A stretch of 16,513 nt of DNA from the NCBI GenBank assembly GCA_034696485.1, contig JAQIWT010000668.1:1-16513 (forward strand), in the 5' to 3' direction. The position numbers and the translations under genes are program-made. Each line of letters opens with the position of its first letter. Within the stretch, counting starts at the first letter, position 1. The notes below the pieces were generated by a model. That model had not been told where the DNA came from, did no database searches, and was given only the letters and a program-made list of their open reading frames with translations. The stretch is from Isohypsibius dastychi (lineage: Eukaryota; Tardigrada; Eutardigrada; Parachela; Isohypsibiidae). Below, piece after piece: positions 1-8,268 of this stretch.

Positions 1-1370
1 AAGCTACATATTATGGGGGGCTGGGGGTCCAGCGAGATTATGGTCTAAAAGTCCGCGCCGAGATTCTGTCTTATGCTAGTAAATCTGACTGGTTTGATTT
101 TTATTTGATTTTTCTATAATCTACGGAATTGTGATTTTTCCAGTCATATCCAGATCAGAACGGGTCGGCATTTTCACTCGCCAGCTTAAACCGTAGTCCG
201 TGTAGACTCTTTTGGCTGTGCGACCTCTTCGGCGATGAACAACAAACGGCAATTTGCAAAACAATCGCAAAACAATCGCACGCAAATCCATCCCCGCAAT
301 GTTTCTCCATCATGAGACGCTCCAGTAAGAGCGGTCTTTCGGTTAGCCAACCCGTAAGCAAAGACAGCGACAAGGAGACGAAATCAGTTGCCGTGCAGTT
401 TTCAAAACAAAAGCCGTAACAAGAGGCAGATTTGTCAATTTTTCGGAAAGTCGTAACAAAAGCTAAAGGTCGCAAAAAGAAATAACAAGAGGCGTAGAAG
501 TAACAAGAGCTTTTGGGAAACAAAGTTCGTAACAAAAATTATTCCTCTATAATTATCATATCATCGAGTTCGAAGTTCTCTCGAAGCTGAAAACAATCGC
601 AAAGTTGACTCTGATTTTCTTCACCTGCACAGCAGTTTACAGCGCGCGTCATTGAATGCAGGTTGTCGTCTTTTTGGGGGTCATTTCTAGTATCCTTGAA
701 GTACCTCATCTCAAAAATACAATTCTTGATACTCTTTTGAAAATTCTTTCAAAAATTAGTATTAATGATTTTATTCGTAAATCCGTAATTGATTTCGTGC
801 AGCACGAATTCGACATGTTCAAAAAATAGATTTGAAATTCGCTTTTTTCTCATTCTACAAAATCGAGACTATGAACTGAAAAACATAGGATACGAAAGAA
901 TTCCGTCCAAAATCCTGGTTTCAGACAGTGGTTCAGTCATGGCGTGGTTCGATCATGGATAAGACTGAGTGAAACTCAAATTGAGCTGAGTTAATTCTTG
1001 TAAAGACCTTGTGATTGAGGCGATAAGCTGCACACTTTGAAGTGAAGATACGAGCCGAACCAGAACAGGGCAAAACGTGGTTTAATACCGAACTGGTCAA
1101 ACTCATGAAAAGGAACTACTGAATTTTCAGGAATGTAAGTAAATATGAGATTCAGTTTTTAGGAAGGTTGCAACAAAATGGAAATAAGCTTATGGGATGG
1201 CTCGAATTAACGAATCTGGAATGGTCAAAATAAATAAGACCTTTCTTAACCGGATCCGCTGGACAATATTTATGATGACGGGATGTGGGATGGCCTTTTC
1301 TTTATATTCTTGTTCACGCTTTCAGGTGTATAGCTCCCGACAGACGGAGTATTACGCTTCGTTGCAGTTC
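1..1370. other. Region without a recognisable gene
   Basis: I see no convincing exon here. At 415-535 a short word, GTAACAA followed by A/G-rich sequence, recurs at about 416, 453, 482, 500 and 529 with uneven spacing. That is a degenerate direct repeat at most. Open frames in this stretch are short and have low-complexity translations. Confidence 0.5.
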
Positions 1371-1376
1371 CAGCTG

Positions 1377-1421
1377 GCTGGCTTGTTCCTTGCTGGCTTG
1401 TTCCTTGCTGGCTTGTTCCTG
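1377..1421. repeat. Three-copy 15-bp tandem repeat
   Basis: The unit GCTGGCTTGTTCCTT occurs three times head to tail, the last copy ending in a variant. On the plus strand it reads as a leucine/alanine-rich LAGLF repeat inside a 91-codon open frame, but nothing else supports that frame as coding. I call it a simple tandem repeat. Confidence 0.75.
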
Positions 1422-1496
1422 GCTAGTCTTCCCCTGAATATCTCGTTTGTCAGCAAGAATGTTGGCCTTTGATGCATTGCCAGTTCCCTGTATCTA

Positions 1497-1709
1497 TTAC
1501 ACCCTAAATATCAGCTCTTCTGATTTGAAGGGCAACTGGATCCCTTCCGCTGAGATCTGGCTGCGATGGCCTGACTTTCTCTCGAAAGGGTAGTTCTTGA
1601 TTTCCCCGTTTTCCAGCTTTTTGAGAAAGTCTTCGATTCCAGTCCACAGACGAATTGAAACATCCGCCCTGGATGCAAACCAATTGTTCTTGTCTAAGAA
1701 CTGTCTTTT
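1497..1709 (-). CDS. Terminal exon of an unrecognised protein (70 codons)
   Basis: On the minus strand a good acceptor (polypyrimidine tract ending TTCTTCAG) is followed by 70 open codons and a TAA stop. The frame starts in phase 0 with K-R-Q-F-L-D-K. It runs through W-F-A-S-R-A-D-V-S-I-R-L-W, a charged amphipathic stretch (IEDFLKKLENGEI), and the core NYPFERKSGHRSQ. I do not recognise the family. The best coding evidence is a related segment at 2038-2076: over 13 codons the two differ at six positions, four of them synonymous third-position changes and the other two conservative (F/L, S/T). Upstream exons should lie at higher coordinates, and I could not place them with confidence. Confidence 0.5.
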   Translation of the reverse strand, partial: KRQFLDKNNWFASRADVSIRLWTGIEDFLKKLENGEIKNYPFERKSGHRSQISAEGIQLPFKSEELIFRV

Positions 1710-2013
1710 CTGAAGAAAAAAAACACCCGGCGCATTAGTACTACGCTATGATGGGTGTGCCCTCACGCTAATATCCGGATAAAACTGGGCAAAACGGGAA
1801 TTTACCCGCTTTGCTCTTGCATATCAGCCTTCCGTCGGTGGTTCACGGCCATTCAGTTGGCATCCAAGGTCCTCATATTTCATCCGCCTGAACAACCTCA
1901 TCTTCTGTACAACACTGAATTCTTGGACGTTTTCTGCTCTCGACTGATCCTCGACGGCCAGGTACCAACACTAGTCGGGTTTCAAGTTTCGGTACCAGAG
2001 CACGTCGATAGTT

Positions 2014-2110
2014 TTATTCCGATCTTTTGCCGAAATTTTGGCTGCGATGACCTGTTTTTCTTTCGAGAGGGTAGTTATTAATTTTCTTTGTTCTCAAAAC
2101 CCACCCAGAA
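2014..2110 (-). pseudogene. Degenerate relative of the 1497-1709 exon
   Basis: This minus-strand segment encodes NYPLERKTGHRSQ, matching NYPFERKSGHRSQ of the exon at 1497-1709, and then stops after a few codons (TAA at 2014-2016). Towards its 5' side the resemblance fades and the matching frame would need at least one shift, with a TGA in the equivalent of the LWTG region. It is either a decayed tandem duplicate or a diverged alternative exon of the same gene. The synonymous pattern implies that it was coding when it diverged. Confidence 0.45.
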
Positions 2111-2159
2111 AGACGCTTATCTCTCCGTATTTCCTAGATTGTTCCATGTTTTAATTTAC

Positions 2160-2462
2160 CATGTTCTCGGCTCCATTTCCTGACACCGTCGTTTCTCTTT
2201 GCATTGAAGTGCTTTGCAGATTCTTTCTGCTCTTCTGCGGTTGCCTGTCGCGGTGGCGAGCGTTAGTAGCTCCATGGCTGTTTTGTCCATGCAAAGCAAA
2301 TTGCTGCACAGATTCATGTAGCATTGGCCTTAATTTCAGAGATGTCCAGATTTAGTTTTACCAATGCCATGACGCACTTTAAAAATGCCGCTTTTTTCTC
2401 CTCGAAGACACATCCAAAATCTTTCGGACCAGTTCGGCCCCTTTTGGGTGGAGTGGATGGTT
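2160..2462 (-). other. Possible minus-strand coding remnant, frame broken
   Basis: Reading the minus strand from about 2462, one frame stays open for about 50 codons with a basic start (PPKRGRTGPKDFG) and a helical-looking stretch (KKAAFLKCVMALVKLNLDI), then hits a stop near 2298. Just past this an overlapping frame is open for about 50 codons and ends at a plausible donor (GTAAAT) near 2160. It could be an exon of the gene ending at 1497, interrupted by an indel, or chance. I do not recognise the sequence. Confidence 0.2.
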
Positions 2463-2799
2463 CCTTTCCTTCTCAGCTGGTAGAATGGACAAAAGTGTGG
2501 CCCACTATGAGGATAATGCAGATCGGCAAAATTTCATTCTGCTCCAAAAGGTCATTGTCTGATATCTCATGCTCACGTGCTCACTCAATTGCTGACCAGT
2601 AGTTAAATGAGTTCTGGATCTGCCGAAACCTCGGATGAACTTGTTCTGTGGCACTTTCAAAAGTTGAGCAGTACCAATACTATGGACTGAACGAAAATGT
2701 GCATCACATCTCATAGTAAAGTGATTATCATCTTTTAAAATCCTGAGTCGGTTTATGTCATTATCATGGTAATAATTGTTCTGTACAATCGATATCAAC

Positions 2800-3740
2800 T
2801 TTTCGATTCAGTTGGAAGAAGGTATACAATGAACGACTGTCTCGATCATCTACTTGAGATCACCCGTTTAGAGTGGAAATCATGCAGTCTGTCATTATCT
2901 GCAGATTCCCCACTCTGATCGGGAGATTTTCGGTGGCATCACTACTTATGTGTCGAGAACAAATTAGAAGACGGTAACAAGTGCGAAAGATCCTTAGAAG
3001 TGGTGTCCTTAGCAACTCAACCAGTTCGAATGACGCAGTAACTACTAAACTACTACACTCCATTAACAAACATCCTGAGAAACCAAGCCCCGCTTTCCAT
3101 GTAAGACGACAAAATCAGTTCTCCTTTTTTTGTAAATTCCGAGTTGACTGTGCAGAAAGAAAACTTACATGAGGAATTTTCGTCATGGCAGACTTTCGTT
3201 CAGCGGAAATCCGCTTTGATATCTGAGTGGCCATGCTCGTGCTCCTGCCAGCTGAGGCTGATTGCTTCTTCCCTAACGCGCGAGGCATGTGGTTCTCAAA
3301 AGATCGAGATAAGAAATGAGAGAAAACAGAGCTGTGTTGACATGTTGATCATAAGGTTGATCTCTTCAAATCCAGTTCTGACTTGTTTACACTTGGCTCG
3401 AAAACAGAACCAATTCTACAACCAATTCATAACCTGAAAATGGGAGTGAAGCCATATTGGCCTGACTTATTGCGAAAATGAACTGGTTTTTTGTAATTTT
3501 AAATAGGAGCGAACAGCTTGATTGGTTTGATTTTACCCTAATTGGTTTCTTTTTCATCCCCGCAATCCAAAAAATGTGAACGATTTTGCAAGGGAAAAAA
3601 CAGCCTCAAGGCATTAAAAATTCTCAAAATCTAAGCGGACTCTCGGACTCCTTTTGATAGGAATCACAAACTCCTTTCGGAATCGCAGAATCGTGCATTT
3701 GGATTCGCGATTCCTCAATTTTGGAGTCGCGACGCGATTC
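2800..3740. other. Region without a recognisable gene
   Basis: There is no exon that I can support. The last 130 bases contain repeated GGAATCGC / GATTCGCGATTCC / GGAGTCGCGA words, a degenerate short repeat lying just before the duplicated Tbx1-like exon. Confidence 0.5.
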
Positions 3741-3744
3741 CATT

Positions 3745-3924
3745 CCATGCCAAGTATAACGGGTCTAGTTATCCCTCTGATGTGTACAGTTATTTAGCTT
3801 CACCTACACTTCCCTCGCTCCACACATCACGCCCATCACCATATCCGCCGGTTTATCCATATTATAACCGAACTCCCGTCAGTTCAGCGGTTATGAGTAC
3901 GCTTGCGGTGGAATACAGTTTTAG
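3745..3924 (+). pseudogene. Detached copy of the Tbx1-like terminal exon
   Basis: About 180 bases closely match the last exon of the Tbx1/10-like gene at 7940-8123. Both encode YPSDVYSYLASP and then a proline/tyrosine-rich tail with PPVYPYYNRTP. Relative to the downstream copy, this one lacks nine bases in frame (the S-R-N codons). It also lacks one C from the CCCC run after AACCGAACT, near 3882. That loss shifts the frame so the conserved ending (QFSGYE plus a Cys/Gly-rich end) is no longer read, although its bases and TAG are still there. No matching upstream T-box exons were seen. It is most simply the 3' remnant of a second, duplicated gene copy. Confidence 0.75.
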
Positions 3925-4437
3925 ATGACTGATTTAAGACCGTCTATAATAGTCAAGTTTTCTGTTTTTATTTCTTCTCCTAATGTAAAATTACCATAAC
4001 AATATTTGTCGTGAATCTTCTCGTTGAAGTTTTCTTTCGTGAAAATTGTTAAACTGCAGCTGTGTTGTAACATGTTATCTGATTTTGTATGCGGCAGTCC
4101 AAGTGTATCTCCAAATTTTATTTTTATCTAAGACGGTGCCGTTTCTAGTCTTATTTGGCAATAATTCTTGGTGGTATCTACCTCTTCACCACGCTGGTCA
4201 AAAAGCTTGCAGAATCCAGTGGGCAATGCTCATCAGTATGATACATGCAATGGTTGTGTTTTCCAGGTAGCTCTACACTCGAAACAAATCTATATTCTCG
4301 ATAATTTGTCAAATGACACATGTTCCAGTCGGTAGCACCACACCGTTTCGCATGTTTTCAGCGGAATTGCTTTTTAACCCAAGTTAGTACGACATTAAAG
4401 CCACTGACAACGGCCCGCTGTGAGCCAGTCGACATTT
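3925..4437. other. Intergenic; putative 3' UTR of the caspase-like gene
   Basis: I find no exon here. On the minus strand an AATAAA hexamer (TTTATT on plus, 4117-4122) lies about 315 bases past the stop of the caspase-like gene and could be its polyadenylation signal. Another candidate occurs near 3967. Neither has further support. Confidence 0.3.
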
Positions 4438-6141
4438 TCATCGGTCGTCGAACTTTTTTTCGGATCGGATTGAGGTAGATGTATCTCCCCACGCTGATCC
4501 AGGAAAATTGACCAAACTGAAATGCAGCCCATCCCTCATTCCAAAGTGAAGAAACCTCCTGGTACTGCAGTTTCGCAACCTGTGAAAAACGCCCAGCATG
4601 TTTATCAAATACGGCAAACCCAGCGCGATCAGATAGATGCTTGCCCGATTCAAAAGTGTGTTCATGTTCTCGCAGTGTGCGTATTTTGCAAATGTTTTGA
4701 CGTAGTTGTCCACAAACCAAGAGCCGTAGATCTCGGTCCCCATGGTCTTGTGCCCTGAAACAAAGGTGACCTATTATTGAGTCTCAAGTAAAATATTTTG
4801 CGATGGTAAATCGGTAGTTGGATATCAGCCCCGTTGTCTGTACAATCAACTGGGAAAATTGTATATTCACCTGGTATGCTGGCATAGAGACTGAGAAAGT
4901 CGGGGTATGACGTATCCGAACGAGATGCATCGCATCTAAGATCACTGTTGCCGGATGATTCCAGAGATTCTAGGTACTCGTCAGTGGCCTTATCCTCTGC
5001 TTCGTCCTGTCTAGCTTGCCATTCCGCATCCTTATGCCAGCACGCCGCTAAATTAAAAAGGCTAGGTCAAAAATCAGATCCATGATTTGTCTCACATTAA
5101 AATAACCCGAGGTTTTGCAAAATTATCAAGAGAAAGATGGGGGGACTCATCACTATCGCTCACACTCTAAACCGAATTTTCCCTGATTTACCGAAGTCTC
5201 ATGGCCTTCATTGAAAACAGAGTGGACGTCAATGTTACGACACAATTTTAGGACGTATCGTGATCCCTATATACCATAGTGAGTGTAAAGAGTAAGAGTA
5301 AAGACTCTTTACTATCACTATGGCTATACACACTTTCAAGTCAGGAAGTTGTAAATACTTCTTTTCTACATTTTTTTCTGGTCAGCTAGAGCTTTCCAGG
5401 CATTCGGCGGGAAACCGCACTTCTATAACCCACCAACTCCCACACCAACAGTCAAAAATACTCACGACATTTCGAAGCGATTAAATGCAAGGCAAACAGC
5501 TTGTTGTACATTGATGCGATAGCGTGGAACCTGAGATGGTCGACTGAAAAACGATCAATATCTTCTCGATCGGGAAAAAATACGAATGCGAGGACAATGT
5601 CCAGTTGAGCATGCCGTGGATCTGCCGCAAAAACGTTCATAAGCTCGGTGAACCGCTTAAATATACAAAACACAATGAAGCAAGGTTGCAACCAAAGATC
5701 ATTTATTCACATCTCTAGTTTTTGTATGATGTCTGATTCCCCGATAAATTTCGAATTGAAGGTCAGTGTAAAGCTTGATAATCTTGTCCGCATCGACATG
5801 CCGTTTAGCGTATGGATTAGCAGGCGCTTGAAAGTGGTATTCCTCTCCAGATTCCAGTTCATCATCGTGAATTAAAATCAATACAAGCCCTCGTGGAATG
5901 TTTGACATTCGACATACTCTTGTGCCCTTCTTATGGAATTTTCCTGGAATGACTGCATAATCTGTCGGTTGACTCGCGTTGAGAGGGCCAGAAAAAGAGC
6001 CTTGGATCTGTTCAAAATACCGACAAAAGTTTCGCAAACGGCACAGTTGGTTGACTCACCATTATTAAAACGTCTGACAAAAGCCTGCTCTCGGGTTTCC
6101 ACCTCGTAACCTTCGGGTGGGGCAAAATAGCAGTATGACAT
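4438..6141 (-). CDS. Caspase-family protein, probable pseudocaspase (5 exons)
   Basis: Caspases are cysteine proteases of cell death and inflammation. The model joins 6141-6060, 5943-5711, 5655-5466, 5047-4871 and 4754-4438 with GT-AG introns in consistent phase, giving 332 residues, a usual caspase length. Large-subunit marks: IPRGLVLILIHDD (about 43-55), YAKRHVDADKIIKLYTDLQFEIY (about 72-94), and a hydrophobic strand (LDIVLAFVFF) ending where family members have the catalytic His-Gly; here it is Pro133-Asp134. The expected QACRG is replaced by SKCPACW (Cys168 or Cys171). An acidic linker (about 175-215) precedes the small subunit: SYPDFLSLYASIPG (215-228), then GSWFVDNY (238-245). The SWR arginine is absent (HKTMG at 229-233). 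A long prodomain such as CARD or DED is not seen. The loss of His and Arg suggests no protease activity, so a regulatory or decoy role is inferred. Exon 1 is the least certain part: another acceptor at 6007 keeps the downstream frame but lacks an ATG. Confidence 0.82.
5268..5330. repeat. Long imperfect hairpin in a caspase-gene intron
   Basis: The arms at about 5268-5294 and 5304-5330 are inverted copies (CCATAGTG... and ...CACTATGG, each with a GTAAAGAGT-like core). They are separated by about nine bases of AGAGTAA-type sequence, with only a few mismatches. It lies within the 418-nt intron between exons 3 and 4. It could be a tiny foldback MITE or a structured RNA segment, and nothing distinguishes these. 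Confidence 0.6.
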
Positions 6142-6508
6142 CGTGTTGAGATTCTAGACCTACTGTACACATCAGCGTTGAAAGGCAACGACTTATTATC
6201 GTTAAAGTATCGAGAATTTAAGTTTATGGTCCGATATCAATAACAGCGCTCGCTTCGCATGTAGTTACGATCCTCACTAGGTGGATCGATATTGAGTCAG
6301 GTGGTCGCGCTAGCATATCAGCATGCGATCTAAGAGGGGAGCAAGCTGGCCTTCTGTAACTCACTCACTGGTCACAATGTAGTTGGAGAGAAGTACATGT
6401 GCGGCTGTGCAAAAAACTCGTTCGCGGAATATCTCAATCGCAACGCACATATATCAGCCGCGATTTCACCTGGTTTACTTGGGCGAAAAAGATGAGTAAA
6501 CTTCACAG
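6142..6508. other. Gap between caspase-like and T-box genes
   Basis: This divergent interval should hold the caspase-like gene's 5' region on the minus strand. I searched the plus strand here for earlier T-box exons (the conserved MFP, HPDSPA and KLTNN blocks) and found none. No promoter element is clear. Confidence 0.4.
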
Positions 6509-8123
6509 ACCGAGAACTTCGAAAATATTTGCTTTCAACGAATGCCGATTCTTGGCAGTCACCGCTTATGAAAGTTATCGCGAAAGAGGCAACTCGCTAT
6601 TTCTTCCGAACCGGTGAATTAACAGACATTTTGTTTAATAAATCACTCAGTTAAAAATCGCCAGTAACCCATTCGCAAAAGGTAAGTAGGGAATAATTTG
6701 AGAGATCGCCGAGATAGAAGCATGGTCATTGAATAACAAACTTCGCATTTCTTTCTGAAGATTGGATTTCGACCAAATTTGAGAAAAATTGCTTGACCCG
6801 ATGCATTCGAAATAGTTTGGTTTTCGGCATGTTTCTGATCGCTGCTTCACTTCAGGTTTTCGAGATGGCGATGCAGATGACTGGTAGGTTTTATTCCCGT
6901 TAGTCTTTTGGTTTTCCTTACTAATTTTATTCTTGATTTCTTATATCTAGCTCGGTTGCCGAGGTGTATTCGAACACCCAGCCAAGCAGCAATCAGCACC
7001 GTCCAGAGTCTGCTTCTGGACACCAAAGCCGCACTTCGGGATATTTTAGTCTGACGCCCAATAATTCTCCCATGTCTTCGGCCACCAGTTTTTATCCACA
7101 ATTCAAAACCAAAGGTCACAGTGATATTCGATCCAATAAGATATTTAATTTAATAGTTAGTTAATTAATAAAATCCTTTTATTGTTGTCAAACTTTCTTC
7201 GAAAAATATAAAGTAGCATAAAGATTCATAAAGATTCATAAAGTAGCAGTTTATGGGACATCGTATCACAGTTGTGCGGGAGCGATGGAATTCGAAGTCA
7301 TTCTTGAACGAATTAATCATTCCTAAAAACTGAATCATGGTAATCATTCTATAACTGGTCATATTACTGTGGAACCTCCAAAAATTAATAGGGAGCGATC
7401 CATTATATTCGGGAGGTTATGAAATTTTAGAATAGCCGTTACATCAAAAACGCGTAATTCGCAGATGCATCTTCCTTGGAGATCCACCACTGATTTAGGC
7501 ATCAGTGATGGATAGGTATGATGGACTAGTTATGACGGTTAGGAGCCGCAGTATGAATCACCTTGAGTGCCTATTAAATTGTAGAGGATCCCCTCGGTTT
7601 GCGCTGCTCAGCCCCTTATGTACACGGCAGCAGCGACAAGGCCATTAGACAACTACTGTATTTCGGAGGTATTAAATTTTGGAGGTTCCACAGTATCGCA
7701 TTAAAAAATTGTACATTTTTCGTGACCATGACCTTTCAAATTCCACAATACATATGTTATCAGTTCTCCGGACTTTTCATTGTTCTTTCTTTCAGACACG
7801 CTAAGCAGTCCGTCAGATTTGGTTTCGCGGATTCTTCATCCCGGTTTATCAGAATCATCCCAGTCCCAGTTCGGTCTCACACGTCCTCAACTAGTTCATT
7901 AAACCAGCCGACATCTCCAACATTTAGCCCATACGCCATGGAGAGTTACGGGTCAACTTATCCGTCCGATGTGTACAGTTATTTAGCTTCACCCGCACTT
8001 CCTCCACTACATGCATCACGCCCATCGCCATATTCACGCAATCCGCCGGTCTATCCATATTACAACCGAACTCCCCGTCAGTTCAGCGGTTATGAGTGTG
8101 CTTGTGGTGGAAGGCAGTTTTAG
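6509..8123 (+). CDS. Tbx1/Tbx10-like T-box gene, 3' part, disrupted
   Basis: T-box proteins are DNA-binding developmental regulators in the nucleus. Visible exons: 6509-6581 (KIFAFNECRFLAVTAYESYR, the FxFxETRFxAVTAYQNHR block), about 6642-6681 (ITQLKIASNPFAK), 6856-6883 (GFRDGDADD), 6951-7114 (Ser/Pro/Asn-rich linker, VAEVYSNTQPSSNQ...) and 7796-8123 (Ser/Pro/Tyr-rich tail ending GGRQF). ITQLKIASNPFAKGFRD followed by an acidic patch is the pattern I associate with Tbx1/10. Introns after 6681 (GTAAGT), 6883 (GTAGGT) and 7114 are canonical and keep phase. Problems: the first two thirds of the T-box are missing; ESYR and ITQ are separated by exactly 60 bases containing TGA and TAA stops and no suitable GT-AG pair; one extra base near 6521 separates ENF from KIF; and the last exon needs about one inserted base near 7870 to pass from its 5' frame to its 3' frame. 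It may be a damaged duplicate, or the sequence may contain errors. Confidence 0.75.
7211..7248. repeat. Short tandem repeat CATAAAGATT
   Basis: The unit CATAAAGATT occurs twice with a third partial copy, flanked by AAGTAGCA words on both sides. It lies in the T-box gene intron just upstream of the MITE. Confidence 0.6.
7365..7695. mobile_element. Pogo/Tc1-mariner-like MITE in a T-box intron
   Basis: Terminal inverted repeats of about 24 bp begin CTGTGGAACCTCCAAAA at 7367 and end with the reverse complement at 7693, with one mismatch. A TA dinucleotide flanks each end (7365-7366 and 7694-7695), as expected for TA target-site duplication by Tc1-mariner or pogo transposases. The 327-bp body has no transposase coding, so it is non-autonomous. 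A TGGAACCTC-type end is familiar from pogo-related elements; that assignment is from memory of end motifs only. Confidence 0.8.
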
Positions 8124-8268
8124 ACACGATTCAACAACTCGAGTTTCTCGTTTTGTTCATCTCGAAGTGGTTCTCATGATCATCATTTCTTAAATTTGTC
8201 GAACATCAAATAGTTCCCAACGTCACTGTCTACCGGGAGAACTGCTTCAACCGGAGTCGGATCTTGTT
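8124..8268. other. Short convergent intergenic spacer
   Basis: Only 145 bases separate the stop of the Tbx1-like gene (plus strand) from the stop of the NERD-helicase gene (minus strand). Both 3' UTRs must therefore be short or overlap. No canonical AATAAA is seen on either strand within it. Confidence 0.6.

Noticed and set aside
155-535. 126-codon minus-strand open frame
   Set aside because: The translation is cysteine/phenylalanine-rich and low in complexity, overlaps the GTAACAA-type repeat, and has no motif or splice support.
1197-1472. 91-codon plus-strand open frame with LAGLF repeats
   Set aside because: The repeats are simply the 15-bp tandem array; nothing else in the frame looks like a protein family.
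4358-4720. 120-codon minus-strand open frame
   Set aside because: It is an alternative frame of the last caspase-like exon; the phase-consistent frame (ending 4438) carries GSWF and the small-subunit pattern.
5878-6141. Uninterrupted 87-codon reading from ATG 6141
   Set aside because: Reading through the strong GTGAGT donor at 6059 leaves the caspase frame. I kept only the first 82 bases of it as exon 1.
6847-7362. Minus-strand open frames opposite the T-box exons
   Set aside because: They are shadows of the plus-strand exons and intron, with no motifs.
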